Shown here: positions 6,381-14,700 of the stretch, in pieces | Layout: each line of letters starts with the position of its first letter | Position numbering within the stretch: position 1 is the stretch's first letter | Origin: Spirochaetota bacterium | GTDB lineage: Bacteria; Spirochaetota; UBA4802; JAFGJZ01 | Length of the DNA stretch: 21,193 bases | Direction of reading: 5' to 3' | Assembly: GCA_023396665.1 (NCBI GenBank) | Contig: JAEWVL010000426.1 | Coordinates: 1-21,193, forward strand | Made by a program: the position numbers and the translations under genes | Notes under the pieces: generated by a model | What the model saw: the letters and a program-made list of their open reading frames with translations, nothing else | What the model was told of the DNA's origin: nothing | The model's database searches: none

Positions 6381-6771
6381 AAGGCTTTCTCCATATATTT
6401 TTGGCCGATACTTTAAACGAATTATTATCTACTACCATTGAATAAGTTGAGATCATTATGCAACTTTCTGTGCTTGTCACCAAATAAAATGATATGTTTT
6501 CGGCAAAATACTACTCATCAAGAAAACAATTCAATAACACCGAATGATAATTGATTAATTCTTGTAAAGATTCGCTTCAGATGATATTATAAATATAGAT
6601 TATGGGCAATGCTTTTCTACTGACGACGAATTGTTAATCCAAGCTGAGAGCCTGGCAAAGCCTTTAATTAAGCATAAAGTACTAATCATCTTTTGCCTAT
6701 AAGTTATTATAAGTGGTTATTTTAGCGGTAAGAATCATTAACCAAATTTATGTAAAAGTGATGGTGTAAGG
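6381..6771. other. 391-bp intergenic region holding divergent 5' ends
   Basis: AT-rich with no coding signal longer than a few codons. It contains the promoter at 6562-6590 and a roughly 175-base leader before the plus-strand phosphoesterase gene. A tiny ATG frame (6602-6637, 11 codons plus stop) lies at the leader's start but has no ribosome-binding site. I recognise no known riboswitch or small RNA in it. Confidence 0.4.
6562..6590 (+). promoter_or_regulatory. Promoter for the DHH phosphoesterase gene
   Basis: TTGTAA (6562-6567), a 17-base spacer, then TATTAT (6585-6590), followed by AAATATAGA. It would give a leader of roughly 175 bases, unusually long for this window. Confidence 0.5.
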
Positions 6772-7722
6772 ATGAGCGATTTTCTGAATTTCATTAAACA
6801 GAAACAAGGCCGTCTTTTTATTCAACCCCATAATTTTCCCGATCATGATGCTATTGCAACAGCATTTGCCCTGCAAAAACTGCTGCAAACCGAAAATATT
6901 GAATCCTCTATTATCTACGAGGGTGATATCCAGAGGGAGTCTCTTCATAATACCATAGAATCGCTTTCTATTGCAGTTTCAAAAGCCAGTGAAGCTGGAC
7001 TGTCTGACAGCGACTCGATTATCATTGTTGACGGCTGCAAAGGTGCAAAAAATGTAACCGATCTGACCGGTGAGGAAATTGCTGTTATCGATCATCACGA
7101 AGTAACCTGTGTTGAAGGGGTTGAATTTGTGGATATTCGTCCCGAATACGGAGCCTGCAGTACTTTACTCTTTGAATATTGGAAAGAATACGGCCTTAAG
7201 CCGCCACGCGATGTTGCAACCGCTCTTATGATCGGCCTGAACATGGATACAGCGCTCTTAACACGGGATGTTTCGGTCAATGATGTTCAGGCTTACAGTT
7301 CACTATATACGCTTTGTGACATGCGGCTGGTCAGTTCGATTCTGCGTAATTATATACAGGTTAAAGATCTCACATTTTACAAGAGGGCGATTGAATCAAT
7401 ATTTATTAAAAAGAGTTTTTGCTTTTGCTTTTTTCCTGAAGGCTGTAATCAGAATCTTCTTGGCATACTTGGTGATTTTTTTCTGTCACTCGAAGAAGCG
7501 GAATTTGTCGTTTTGTGCGCAAACAACGGGGGAAGGGTAAATCTTTCGGTTCGAAGCGAAAATCCGGATTGGAACGCCGCACAGATTGTCGAGGAGATAC
7601 TTATCGGCATTGGCTTCGGGGGAGGGCACGCCGATATGGCCGGAGGAATGGTCCCCGATGCAAGCAAATTCGAAGAGAGCAGGATAAGAGACTTGTTCAT
7701 GGGTAAGATTGGATTATTATAG
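6772..7722 (+). CDS. DHH/DHHA1 phosphoesterase (NrnA/RecJ-like superfamily)
   Basis: A 316-residue manganese-type phosphoesterase. Motifs run in family order: PHNFPDHDAIATAFAL (H20, D24, D26), IIIVDGCKG (D87), IDHHE (107-109) and the C-terminal DHHA1 motif GGGHADMAGGM (283-293). Members such as NrnA degrade very short RNAs and pAp; others act on cyclic dinucleotide products, so substrate is open. ATG at 6772 is the only in-frame start near the conserved N-terminus; its ribosome-binding site is poor (a GGTG 5 bases upstream, AAGG touching the start codon), which together with the long leader hints at post-transcriptional control. Length matches NrnA (about 310-325). It converges on the DUF554 gene with a 13-base gap and no clear terminator. 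Confidence 0.87.
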   Translation: MSDFLNFIKQKQGRLFIQPHNFPDHDAIATAFALQKLLQTENIESSIIYEGDIQRESLHNTIESLSIAVSKASEAGLSDSDSIIIVDGCKGAKNVTDLTGEEIAVIDHHEVTCVEGVEFVDIRPEYGACSTLLFEYWKEYGLKPPRDVATALMIGLNMDTALLTRDVSVNDVQAYSSLYTLCDMRLVSSILRNYIQVKDLTFYKRAIESIFIKKSFCFCFFPEGCNQNLLGILGDFFLSLEEAEFVVLCANNGGRVNLSVRSENPDWNAAQIVEEILIGIGFGGGHADMAGGMVPDASKFEESRIRDLFMGKIGLL

Positions 7723-7735
7723 TAAAACAAAATTT

Positions 7736-8419
7736 TTATTTTACGAAAACAATCGTTAAAATAATCACAACAACCATTGATGGAAGTACGTTCGCCACTT
7801 TTATCTTCTTTATTTCCAGCAGATTGATACCGATGCATGCCACCATCGCTCCGCCGGTTGCTGTGAGCTGAGCAATGAGTACAGGTGTGAAAAACGATTC
7901 GGAAAGACGGGCGAAAAAAGTAATACTGCCCTGATAGAGAAGTACTGAAATAAATGAGAAAAGAACACCTATCCCGTAGGTTGCAGCAAAAACAATCGAG
8001 AGCGCTCCATCCAGAATTGCTTTCGTCAACAGAACTGAATGATCATTACGAAGACCCTCATTCAACGAACCGATAATCGCCATAGATCCGACACAATAGA
8101 CAAGGCTTGCATTGACGAATCCCTCGGTAAAAGAATGTGAAGAGAGCTTCAGTCTGTTTTTTATTCTGTCGACCAGTCTTTCGAAACGTAACTCGATATC
8201 GATAAGTTCGCCAATGATTCCCCCGATGATCAGACTGAAGATAACAATTACAATATCTTTGACCTGAAAGGTCATCTGAACACCGATTATCAGCGTTGAA
8301 ATACCGAGCATCTGAAAGATCATCAGTTTGATCTTGTCAGGAAATTTGTCTTTCAAAACTATTCCGATAACACTTCCGACTATAATAAGAAGTCCGTTTA
8401 CTAGATTACCGATTGGCAT
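7736..8419 (-). CDS. DUF554 (YdfK/YqgA-type) membrane protein
   Basis: A 227-residue polytopic inner-membrane protein of the DUF554 family, of unknown function. The start at ATG 8417-8419 gives the family-typical N-terminus 'MPIGNLVNGLLIIVGSVIG'; an in-frame start 27 codons upstream would add an unlikely soluble leader. About seven hydrophobic segments follow, with the conserved 'GFVNASLVYCVGSMAIIG', 'DGALSIVFAATYG' and 'LTATGGAMVACIGINLLEI' blocks. The ribosome-binding site is weak (AGAG, 7 bases upstream). It lies 188 bases after the ligA stop on the same strand with no strong terminator between, so read-through from ligA is possible. Confidence 0.88.
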   Translation of the reverse strand: MPIGNLVNGLLIIVGSVIGIVLKDKFPDKIKLMIFQMLGISTLIIGVQMTFQVKDIVIVIFSLIIGGIIGELIDIELRFERLVDRIKNRLKLSSHSFTEGFVNASLVYCVGSMAIIGSLNEGLRNDHSVLLTKAILDGALSIVFAATYGIGVLFSFISVLLYQGSITFFARLSESFFTPVLIAQLTATGGAMVACIGINLLEIKKIKVANVLPSMVVVIILTIVFVK

Positions 8420-8534
8420 ATTGAACTCTGCTTTATTAGATCTGTTGAATTTGCAGTATAAGACGATACATTCTCCCTCTGATGCCGGAGCAATACTCAT
8501 CCATGCCTGAATCGCAACACTCTATTATTATTTA

Positions 8535-8559
8535 CCGCTTTTCAGAAAAATATAAGCGG
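8535..8559 (-). terminator. Weak hairpin after ligA
   Basis: CCGCTT (8535-8540) and AAGCGG (8554-8559) form a 6-bp stem about 50 bases past the ligA stop. No T-run follows on the minus strand, so at most a weak terminator. Confidence 0.2.
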
Positions 8560-8607
8560 ACTTACAAACCCAACCATTACGGGGTAGGGGATATGTTTGT
8601 GTTCTGT

Positions 8608-10446
8608 TTACTTGAGAAAATCTTCATACTTCATGATTGCTATGCCCAGTTTTTTTGCTTTCGCCATTTTACTGCTCGTCCTTTCTGGATCGTCAGTCAA
8701 AAGCAATTCTGTGTCAGCACTTACTGTTTCAGAAAATTCGTATCCCCGAAACGCAATCTCTTTAATCAGCTCTTTGCGTGGCTTGGGACCCGATCCTGTC
8801 ATACAGACTTTTCCCTTTGTTACGGTCAGTTCAGCAGAAATATCTACTGCGGCAGCCAGCTCTTCGAGCAGCTCAAGATTGCCAGGTGTTTCACGCCAAT
8901 TGATTATATTCTGACCGATGATGTAGGAGCCGTCTGCGAATGATTTGAAATCATCTATTGTTTCAATCCGGAGTTTTTTCAGCGCCTTTTTTTGAACAAG
9001 AGGGATACCTAACTTCGAGATTAGTTCGACTGCTGTCATCTTTTTCGCTTTTTCAATTTCTTTGAAAAAACTCTTGGTCTTTTTTTCGGCAAAACCCTCG
9101 AGAGAAGCAATTGCAGCTTCTTCTATGTGATAAAGATCGCGAATTGTGCGAATTAGTCCGCTCTCATACAAACGACGCACTGTCGCTTCTGCGATCTGTT
9201 CCATTTCAGATTGTCTGACCCAGAACAGTATCTTCTGGATATTGGTTTCGGGACAATCCGGGTTCTCGCATTTCAGATGAACTCCGCTTGAAATAAGAAT
9301 GGATTTGCAGGATGGGCAGAATGCAATCAGTGAAGGATCGGTATCCCCCCGTAATCGTGCCGATAAATTTTTACGAACATAGGGAATGACATCGTTTGCG
9401 CGTTCGATCAAAAGAGTATCACCGATACGAATATCCATACGACGTACCGTCTCGGCATTCGAAAGTGAAGCCCGTTCTATTCTTGCACCGCCTATTGAAA
9501 CGGCTTCAAAATTTGCCACGGGAATCACATTGCCCTGGCGGCTTACCTGCCACTGTATCGCAAACAGTTTCGTCTCTCTCGCTTCAGCCGGTGGTTTTAG
9601 CGCTATCGCATAGTGATGATGGTGATCGAGAACCCATCGTGAATCAATTTCATCAAAGAGTGACCGTTCATTAACAGTAATGACCAAACCATCCGTTTCG
9701 AATAGCCATTTTTCGCGAAGACGTGAAAGATATAGATTATAATAATCCTCTATTTCATCGATTGTCTGGCAAACCTTAACGGGCACTGAATCGAAATTCT
9801 GCTGAGCGAGAAAAGGTGCGACCTCTGACTCAAGCATTATCGAGTCGGGACCCGATATCTGATAAGCCGCAAAATGTATATGGCGCTGATCTTCGAGTTT
9901 TTCCTTGCGATTGACAAGCCCGACACAGTTGTTGCGAAGCGGTTTTCCCTGAGTTTCAAACTCGGTATTTTTCGGCAGATATAATTCGCCGCGAACCTCA
10001 CACTCGTTCACATCCAGATTTATCTGCAGGGGGATATTGATCGTTTTTGATAGTTGAGTCACATCCTGTCCGCTTATTCCGTCACCACGGGTTGCAATGT
10101 ATTGGAGCTTTCCATTCTTGTAGAATATGCTTGCAGACAAACCATCAATTTTTGGCTGTACACAAAATCCATGATCAGAATTGAGTATGAGCCGTTCTAT
10201 CCATTTTTGCAGTTCAGCAATACTTTTCGCTTTCTGCATGGAAAGCATCGGTTCCCTGTGTGTTATCTTTTTTGATACCTCTTCACTGATCTCTGACCCC
10301 ACCAGAGAAAAATATTGATTCTGTGGATCCAGTTCGCGAAGACGATCTTCGAGATCATCAAACTCCGAGTCATTTATGATAGGTTCACCGTTATAATACG
10401 CACTTCGCGCAGCATACAGTTTTTCGATTATTTGTTCTTTTGTCAT
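8608..10446 (-). CDS. ligA: NAD+-dependent DNA ligase, divergent LigA family member
   Basis: A 612-residue LigA-type ligase that seals nicks using NAD+. In order: an Ia-like N-terminus (about 1-45), the adenylation domain with the AMP-acceptor K99 in QPKIDG, RGDG (120-123) and EVRGE (150-154), an OB fold (about 290-365), a four-cysteine zinc finger (C377, C380, C393, C398), helix-hairpin-helix segments and a C-terminal BRCT-like domain (about 545-612). It is shorter than the usual 660-680. Unusual features: motif IV reads ETDGLVIT, so the lysine of the usual DGVVxK is T257; the motif V region reads HHHHYAIALKPPAE with four histidines (275-278) where RW-AIAYKFP is normal; and N-terminal NAD-site residues equivalent to E. 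coli His23 and Tyr35 look like N and F. ATG with AGAG 7 bases upstream. It follows the small unknown gene by 29 bases. Confidence 0.9.
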   Translation of the reverse strand: MTKEQIIEKLYAARSAYYNGEPIINDSEFDDLEDRLRELDPQNQYFSLVGSEISEEVSKKITHREPMLSMQKAKSIAELQKWIERLILNSDHGFCVQPKIDGLSASIFYKNGKLQYIATRGDGISGQDVTQLSKTINIPLQINLDVNECEVRGELYLPKNTEFETQGKPLRNNCVGLVNRKEKLEDQRHIHFAAYQISGPDSIMLESEVAPFLAQQNFDSVPVKVCQTIDEIEDYYNLYLSRLREKWLFETDGLVITVNERSLFDEIDSRWVLDHHHHYAIALKPPAEARETKLFAIQWQVSRQGNVIPVANFEAVSIGGARIERASLSNAETVRRMDIRIGDTLLIERANDVIPYVRKNLSARLRGDTDPSLIAFCPSCKSILISSGVHLKCENPDCPETNIQKILFWVRQSEMEQIAEATVRRLYESGLIRTIRDLYHIEEAAIASLEGFAEKKTKSFFKEIEKAKKMTAVELISKLGIPLVQKKALKKLRIETIDDFKSFADGSYIIGQNIINWRETPGNLELLEELAAAVDISAELTVTKGKVCMTGSGPKPRKELIKEIAFRGYEFSETVSADTELLLTDDPERTSSKMAKAKKLGIAIMKYEDFLK

Positions 10447-10475
10447 TTGTTTCTCTTTTTTTCTGTTTTAAGGTT

Positions 10476-10910
10476 TTACTCTCGAACATTCCATGAAACC
10501 TGCCAATAACAAGCATTTAGAGGTTTGTTATGTCGCATTACATGTTGATATTCAAAGTAGTTATGCACCTCGTTATCCTTTCTTTCAACTTCCCCGACAA
10601 CCTCATCCAAATATCGATCCAAAGAGATAGAAACCATTTTCGAGACAGAGAGCCTGCAGAAAACTCTGAAATTCACAGCCAAATTATAAACGCCAACATC
10701 AAAACGAATATTGGTAATTTTATAGCCAAGTCCGTCAGGCTGATATTTCACAAGTCTATTTATTCCAGAAGATTTCAACCTTTCAGAAAATGAAGCGAAA
10801 TATTTAATCAGACACCTGTTAATTAGTACTGAGTAAGAAAACCCGTATTTCTTTTTAACTTCATCTAATCGAGGCAAATCTTTCTCCCGTAGAGTAACCG
10901 ATGTTCTCAT
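10476..10910 (-). CDS. Small protein with ribbon-helix-helix-like N-terminus, family unrecognised (copy 1)
   Basis: A 144-residue protein I cannot assign. The first 40 residues (RTSVTLREKDLPRLDEVKKK, then YGFSYSVLINRCLIKYF) have the strand-helix-helix pattern of Arc/MetJ/CopG DNA-binding domains. The rest contains LVKYQ, YKITNIRF, YNLAVNFR, a hydrophobic 'LSVSKMVSISLDRYLDEVV' stretch and a C-terminal YWQVSWNVRE. All these blocks recur in the gene at 20640-21101, so the two are distant paralogues. Start ATG at 10908-10910 with a perfect AAAGGAG 6 bases upstream, stronger than that of its neighbours. It sits between pcrA (62 bases) and ligA (29 bases) on the same strand. A DNA-binding regulator is plausible but unproven. 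Confidence 0.75.
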   Translation of the reverse strand: MRTSVTLREKDLPRLDEVKKKYGFSYSVLINRCLIKYFASFSERLKSSGINRLVKYQPDGLGYKITNIRFDVGVYNLAVNFRVFCRLSVSKMVSISLDRYLDEVVGEVERKDNEVHNYFEYQHVMRHNKPLNACYWQVSWNVRE

Positions 10911-10972
10911 TCGTATCTCCTTTTGTATAAGACGAAGTCGATCATCGATTTGTAAAAAAATTTTTTGTTTTT

Positions 10973-13324
10973 TTAAATTTTCTCTAGAGGTGTATATTTT
11001 TCAAGAAAAGATTTAAGTCCCGCTCCGGCAAAATTAATGGTAAGTTTAACATTGTCTCCGGTTCCACTCACCGCAATAACAGTGCCTGAACCGAATTTCG
11101 GGTGTATTACCCGATCTTTTGGTTTATAGTTTTGTGTAATACCGGAAACAGAAATATCCTCCCTGTACACTTTATCTTTTTCCCGATTTTCGATATAACT
11201 GCTAATCTTCGATTCGTGGGAAGCAAAACGTTTCTTGTATTCATCTATTTTATCTCTTGATACTGGAGTGGAGCCAAAACGATTTGCCCGGTTATTGAAT
11301 GATGTCGATCCCCCATAAGAGTTCCCCACACCGGCAAATCCGTTATCGCGATAGTAGCCCTCACTTTGATATTCCTCCATATCGACCAGATCTTCCGGCA
11401 CTTCTGTTAGAAAGCGCGACATCTCCTGATACGTTGGTGTTCCGGCATATGATCTTCTGAGTTTTGCAGCTGACATAAAAAGCATCTCTTTTGCTCTTGT
11501 AATACCTACATATGCAAGCCGTCGCTCCTCTTCTATTTGCGAATCGTTTTCCAGCGAGTTGAAGTGTGGAAAGATTCCCTCTTCCATGCCCGTCAAAAAC
11601 ACAACGGGAAATTCAAGGCCCTTGGCATTATGTACTGTCATCAAGATTACGAAATTAGTCGGATCATCATCGTCTCCGCCAAGAGGATTCTCCTCAGAAG
11701 TAATAAGTGAGATTTCCTGCAAATATTCAGCCAGAGAAGGCTCTTCGCTTCTTTCCTCGTATTCGATAACTGAATTTATCAGCTCTCCGAGATTTTCCTT
11801 GCGCATTGTATTTTCATGTTCATCAGCACCGGACATAGAATCAAGATACTTTGAATCATGAATCACCGATGTAACGAGTTCAGAAAGTTTTGAATGTGTC
11901 GGAATATCCGCATTAATGTTCATAAGTTTGTGAATAAGATCCCGAAAAGAGGCCAAGCCCTTTGGAGTTTTTCCGGCGAGAGGTATTTCTTTGTCTATTA
12001 CCTCCCATTCACTCATCTGGTTCATGTATGCTGCATCCCGCAGATTTTCTACACTCTTGTCACCAATACCCCTTGTTGGTGTATTGATAATTCTCAACAG
12101 CGCGTTTGTATCAAAGGGATTATTGATAAATCGAAGATACGATACGATATCTTTTATTTCCTTTCGATCATAAAACTTCAGACCGCCCACGAGGCGATAA
12201 TTTATGTTTTTGCGACGAAGGTAATCCTCAAAAATTCGTGACTGGGCATTAGTACGGTAAAAGATTGCGAAATTTGAGTTTTTCAGTGAGCGTGAATACT
12301 TCAAGGATTCAATCTTCGAGAGAACAAATTCCGCTTCACCATATTCATTATTCGCAAGACAGATAACAGGCCGCTCACCCGGGCCTCGTACAGAGACGAT
12401 ACGCTTTTCTTTTCGGTTTTCGTTATTACTGATCACCGCATAGGCTGAATCAAGAATCTGGCTTGTTGAACGATAATTTTCATCGAGAGTCACCACTTTC
12501 GCAGCAGGGTAATCCTGTTCAAAATCGAGAATATTGCGTATATCGGCACCACGCCAGGAATAGATTGACTGGTCATCATCACCGACCACACATAGATTTT
12601 TCGACTTCGAAGCCAAAGCACGAATAATAAGATATTGAACCCGATTTGTATCCTGATACTCATCAACCATGAAATAATGCCATTTGTTCTGCAGGTGTTC
12701 AAGTGTTTCCCGGCTCTCTTTCATCAGCCGATAAGTCCATAACAGTAAATCGTTGAAATCAAGAGCATTACGGCTTTTCAACGTTTTATGGTATTGCTCA
12801 TAAACTTCAGCAAAATTAAAATGAAATTTGTCCGGAAACAGATGAGATGGATCCATACCCTCTGCTGTGTCCGCCTTATCCTTTATGCCGGAGATAACAG
12901 AGGCAACATATGAAGGTCTCACCTTTTTGGGATCGACCTTCAAATTTACCAGTATTTCCTTAATGACAGCTTCCTGATCAGCCGTATCATAAATAGAAAA
13001 AGAACTGTCCAGTCCAATGGCTGAACCGAAACGGCGTAAAATTGAAACCGAAGCCGAGTGAAAGGTCTTGATGAAAACCTGATCCCCTGAACCGATAATA
13101 TGCGAGATTCGTTCACGCATCTCTGCAGCTGCCTTATTCGTAAAAGTCACCGCAAATATTTTAAACGGGGGGATACCGTTTTCTTTCACAAGCCAAGCAA
13201 TACGATGAATTATTACACGGGTTTTCCCCGAGCCTGCGCCCGCAAGTATGAGAAGAGGCCCTTCCGTTGAAGTGACAGCATCTTTCTGACTTTCATTGAG
13301 TGATTCAAGGAGTGGATGTGACAT
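10973..13324 (-). CDS. pcrA: UvrD/PcrA-type superfamily 1A DNA helicase
   Basis: A 783-residue ATP-dependent 3'-5' helicase of nucleotide-excision repair, mismatch repair and replication-conflict clearing. Motifs: Q motif (LNESQKDAV), Walker A AGAGSGKT (28-35), Ia TFTNKAAAEM, motif II DEYQD (221-225), motif III GDDDQSIYSWRG (248-259), motif IV ENYRS, motif V TVHNAKGLEFPVVF and motif VI RRLAYVGITRAKE. The C-terminal 50 residues (from YKPKDRVIHPKFGSGTVI) are the Tudor-like domain that binds RNA polymerase in PcrA/UvrD, favouring this over Rep. Length is slightly longer than usual. ATG at 13322-13324, AGGA 8 bases upstream. It heads a same-strand run with the small unknown gene and ligA, two genes that act on nicked DNA. 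Confidence 0.95.
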   Translation of the reverse strand: MSHPLLESLNESQKDAVTSTEGPLLILAGAGSGKTRVIIHRIAWLVKENGIPPFKIFAVTFTNKAAAEMRERISHIIGSGDQVFIKTFHSASVSILRRFGSAIGLDSSFSIYDTADQEAVIKEILVNLKVDPKKVRPSYVASVISGIKDKADTAEGMDPSHLFPDKFHFNFAEVYEQYHKTLKSRNALDFNDLLLWTYRLMKESRETLEHLQNKWHYFMVDEYQDTNRVQYLIIRALASKSKNLCVVGDDDQSIYSWRGADIRNILDFEQDYPAAKVVTLDENYRSTSQILDSAYAVISNNENRKEKRIVSVRGPGERPVICLANNEYGEAEFVLSKIESLKYSRSLKNSNFAIFYRTNAQSRIFEDYLRRKNINYRLVGGLKFYDRKEIKDIVSYLRFINNPFDTNALLRIINTPTRGIGDKSVENLRDAAYMNQMSEWEVIDKEIPLAGKTPKGLASFRDLIHKLMNINADIPTHSKLSELVTSVIHDSKYLDSMSGADEHENTMRKENLGELINSVIEYEERSEEPSLAEYLQEISLITSEENPLGGDDDDPTNFVILMTVHNAKGLEFPVVFLTGMEEGIFPHFNSLENDSQIEEERRLAYVGITRAKEMLFMSAAKLRRSYAGTPTYQEMSRFLTEVPEDLVDMEEYQSEGYYRDNGFAGVGNSYGGSTSFNNRANRFGSTPVSRDKIDEYKKRFASHESKISSYIENREKDKVYREDISVSGITQNYKPKDRVIHPKFGSGTVIAVSGTGDNVKLTINFAGAGLKSFLEKYTPLEKI

Positions 13325-13775
13325 GTCGCTTTTCCTGTTGATTATTGTCTAACGATTGAACAGAGAGTCATTTTTTGTAGCTCTGTAATTTTCGATTGAT
13401 ACCCTTTTTTGTAAAGGCTTTATTTTCAAAGCAAATATCAGGAAACTTCTGTATTTGTATCAGAACGAATTTCAGGAATCAGATAGTTACATATTTCAAC
13501 TAACAGTCTCCTGTTTAAGTCCTTCCTGGACTTAATTATTCGAAGTACCAAATATATTCCCGATTAATCGCTTGCATTTTCTTACAGAAACAATTCTACT
13601 AAGTTATGGCTACGGTTCTTTCATATTTCTATATTATCTTTTCAGCGGGTTCTTTCCGAGATAATAAAGTATTCGGACAAAGCATCCCGATATGTATAAC
13701 AGGGTGTATTAAACGGGTATTTTGCTCTGAAATATCCCTCATCTTCTCAAAAATTACAAATTCCGGGGTATTATA
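13325..13775. other. 451-bp intergenic region between divergent pcrA and vWA genes
   Basis: No coding signal that survives inspection. It holds three short inverted repeats: TTAAGTCC (13515-13522) with GGACTTAA (13528-13535), TATTATCT (13632-13639) with AGATAATA (13659-13666), and GCTTT/AAAGC near 13420. Promoters for both flanking genes must be here, but I see no strong -35/-10 pair. Confidence 0.4.
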
Positions 13776-14507
13776 GTGAAACAAAAATTGATATTTCTTA
13801 TTCTTGTTCTTGTGTTTAGCTCCATACCTCTGTTTGCAGACCAGCAATCTGATATAATAATTGTTATAGATCAATCGCGCAGCATTCGCGAGGCAATGCC
13901 TGCCATAAAAGATTACGTGAAAGATCGTATTTTTCATGATATCGCGAAAGAGGGCGACCGTATTCACGTGCTTTCTTTTGACGGACAATTTTATGAGCAA
14001 GGTGTACTATCTGCTGATGCCGACAAACGAAACATAGAAGCACTACTCGCTTCGGTACAACCCGTCGGAGCCTATACCGATCTTACCAACGCAGTAATTG
14101 AAATGTCAAAGTATTCGATAGATAAATCAACTCCCGGATCAAAAAAGATCGTCTTCTTTATGACTGACGGCCTGAATGAACCGCCAGCTTACAGCCCTTA
14201 TAGAGATGGACTAAAAGATGACTATTTCAAGAAAGCCCGCGAATATTTTAAAGGCAGGGGCTGGACTGTTTTCGTTACCGGAATTGGAGAAAAAACAAAC
14301 GCTCCTGAGCTGGCTGAATTACTTGCGGCAGACTACGTACAACTTTCTTCAAAACCAACATCCGAAGAATTTGATCTTGTTATAACCGAAAAACTTGATA
14401 AAGCAAGAAATGCTACTTCCTTGCCGATATTGCCAATCGGTATCGGAACATTTATAATCGTTGCGGCTGGCGGAACTTCCATCATCCTGTTGAAGAAAAA
14501 AGCATAA
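13776..14507 (+). CDS. Exported, membrane-anchored von Willebrand factor A domain protein
   Basis: A 243-residue protein with a signal peptide (1-21, MKQKLIFLILVLVFSSIPLFA), a vWA domain (about 25-205) and a C-terminal membrane segment (about 217-239, LPIGIGTFIIVAAGG) with a KKK tail. The metal-ion-dependent adhesion site looks intact: DQSRS (D32, S34, S36), T101 and TDG (T130, D131). The domain would therefore face the periplasm, tethered to the inner membrane with a very short cytoplasmic tail. Such domains mediate protein-protein contacts; the partner is unknown and no MoxR-type ATPase is beside it. GTG start (13776-13778) with GGGG 7 bases upstream. It is monocistronic and closed by a good terminator. 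Confidence 0.85.
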   Translation: MKQKLIFLILVLVFSSIPLFADQQSDIIIVIDQSRSIREAMPAIKDYVKDRIFHDIAKEGDRIHVLSFDGQFYEQGVLSADADKRNIEALLASVQPVGAYTDLTNAVIEMSKYSIDKSTPGSKKIVFFMTDGLNEPPAYSPYRDGLKDDYFKKAREYFKGRGWTVFVTGIGEKTNAPELAELLAADYVQLSSKPTSEEFDLVITEKLDKARNATSLPILPIGIGTFIIVAAGGTSIILLKKKA

Positions 14508-14536
14508 ACGCTACCTTTATTATCTGATTATTTACT

Positions 14537-14563
14537 AAAAAGACCCCTAAGGGTCTTTTTTTT
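14537..14563 (+). terminator. Intrinsic terminator of the vWA gene
   Basis: AGACCC (14541-14546), loop CTAA, GGGTCT (14551-14556), then a run of T to 14563, with As before it. It lies 30 bases past the vWA stop; the A-rich 5' side means it could also stop transcription from the right. Confidence 0.9.
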
Positions 14564-14686
14564 CTATACATTTGGTTTATACAAACTCAAATTCAGAATA
14601 CAGATAAAAACTGCTTCAAAAAATTATGACACTGAAAATATAAAGTTGCCGAAATTACACAAAGATATTTTTAAGTAATTAATGAT

Positions 14687-14700
14687 AACAGCCGGCTGTT
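14687..14700. promoter_or_regulatory. 14-bp perfect palindrome overlapping the cheX-like -35 box (candidate operator)
   Basis: AACAGCCGGCTGTT is a perfect 14-bp palindrome. Its last two bases (14699-14700) are the first two bases of the TTGACA -35 box that follows. The position is typical of an operator for a dimeric repressor or activator. No regulator gene adjoins it. Confidence 0.55.

Noticed and set aside
6602..6771. Leader of the DHH gene as a cyclic-di-GMP or other known riboswitch
   Set aside because: A GGCAAAGCC-like stretch resembles part of the GEMM pattern, but the rest of the conserved core is missing.
8482..8943. Open plus-strand frame antisense to the end of ligA
   Set aside because: Shadow of the BRCT-coding part of ligA; no ribosome-binding site and low-complexity aromatic/cysteine-rich product.
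10954..10980. A-run/T-run region between pcrA and the small gene as a terminator
   Set aside because: It lacks a GC-containing stem; the AT symmetry is only homopolymer content.
13629..14000. Open minus-strand frame across the start of the vWA gene
   Set aside because: It overlaps the vWA coding region and signal peptide on the other strand, and its protein shows no domain or ribosome-binding site.
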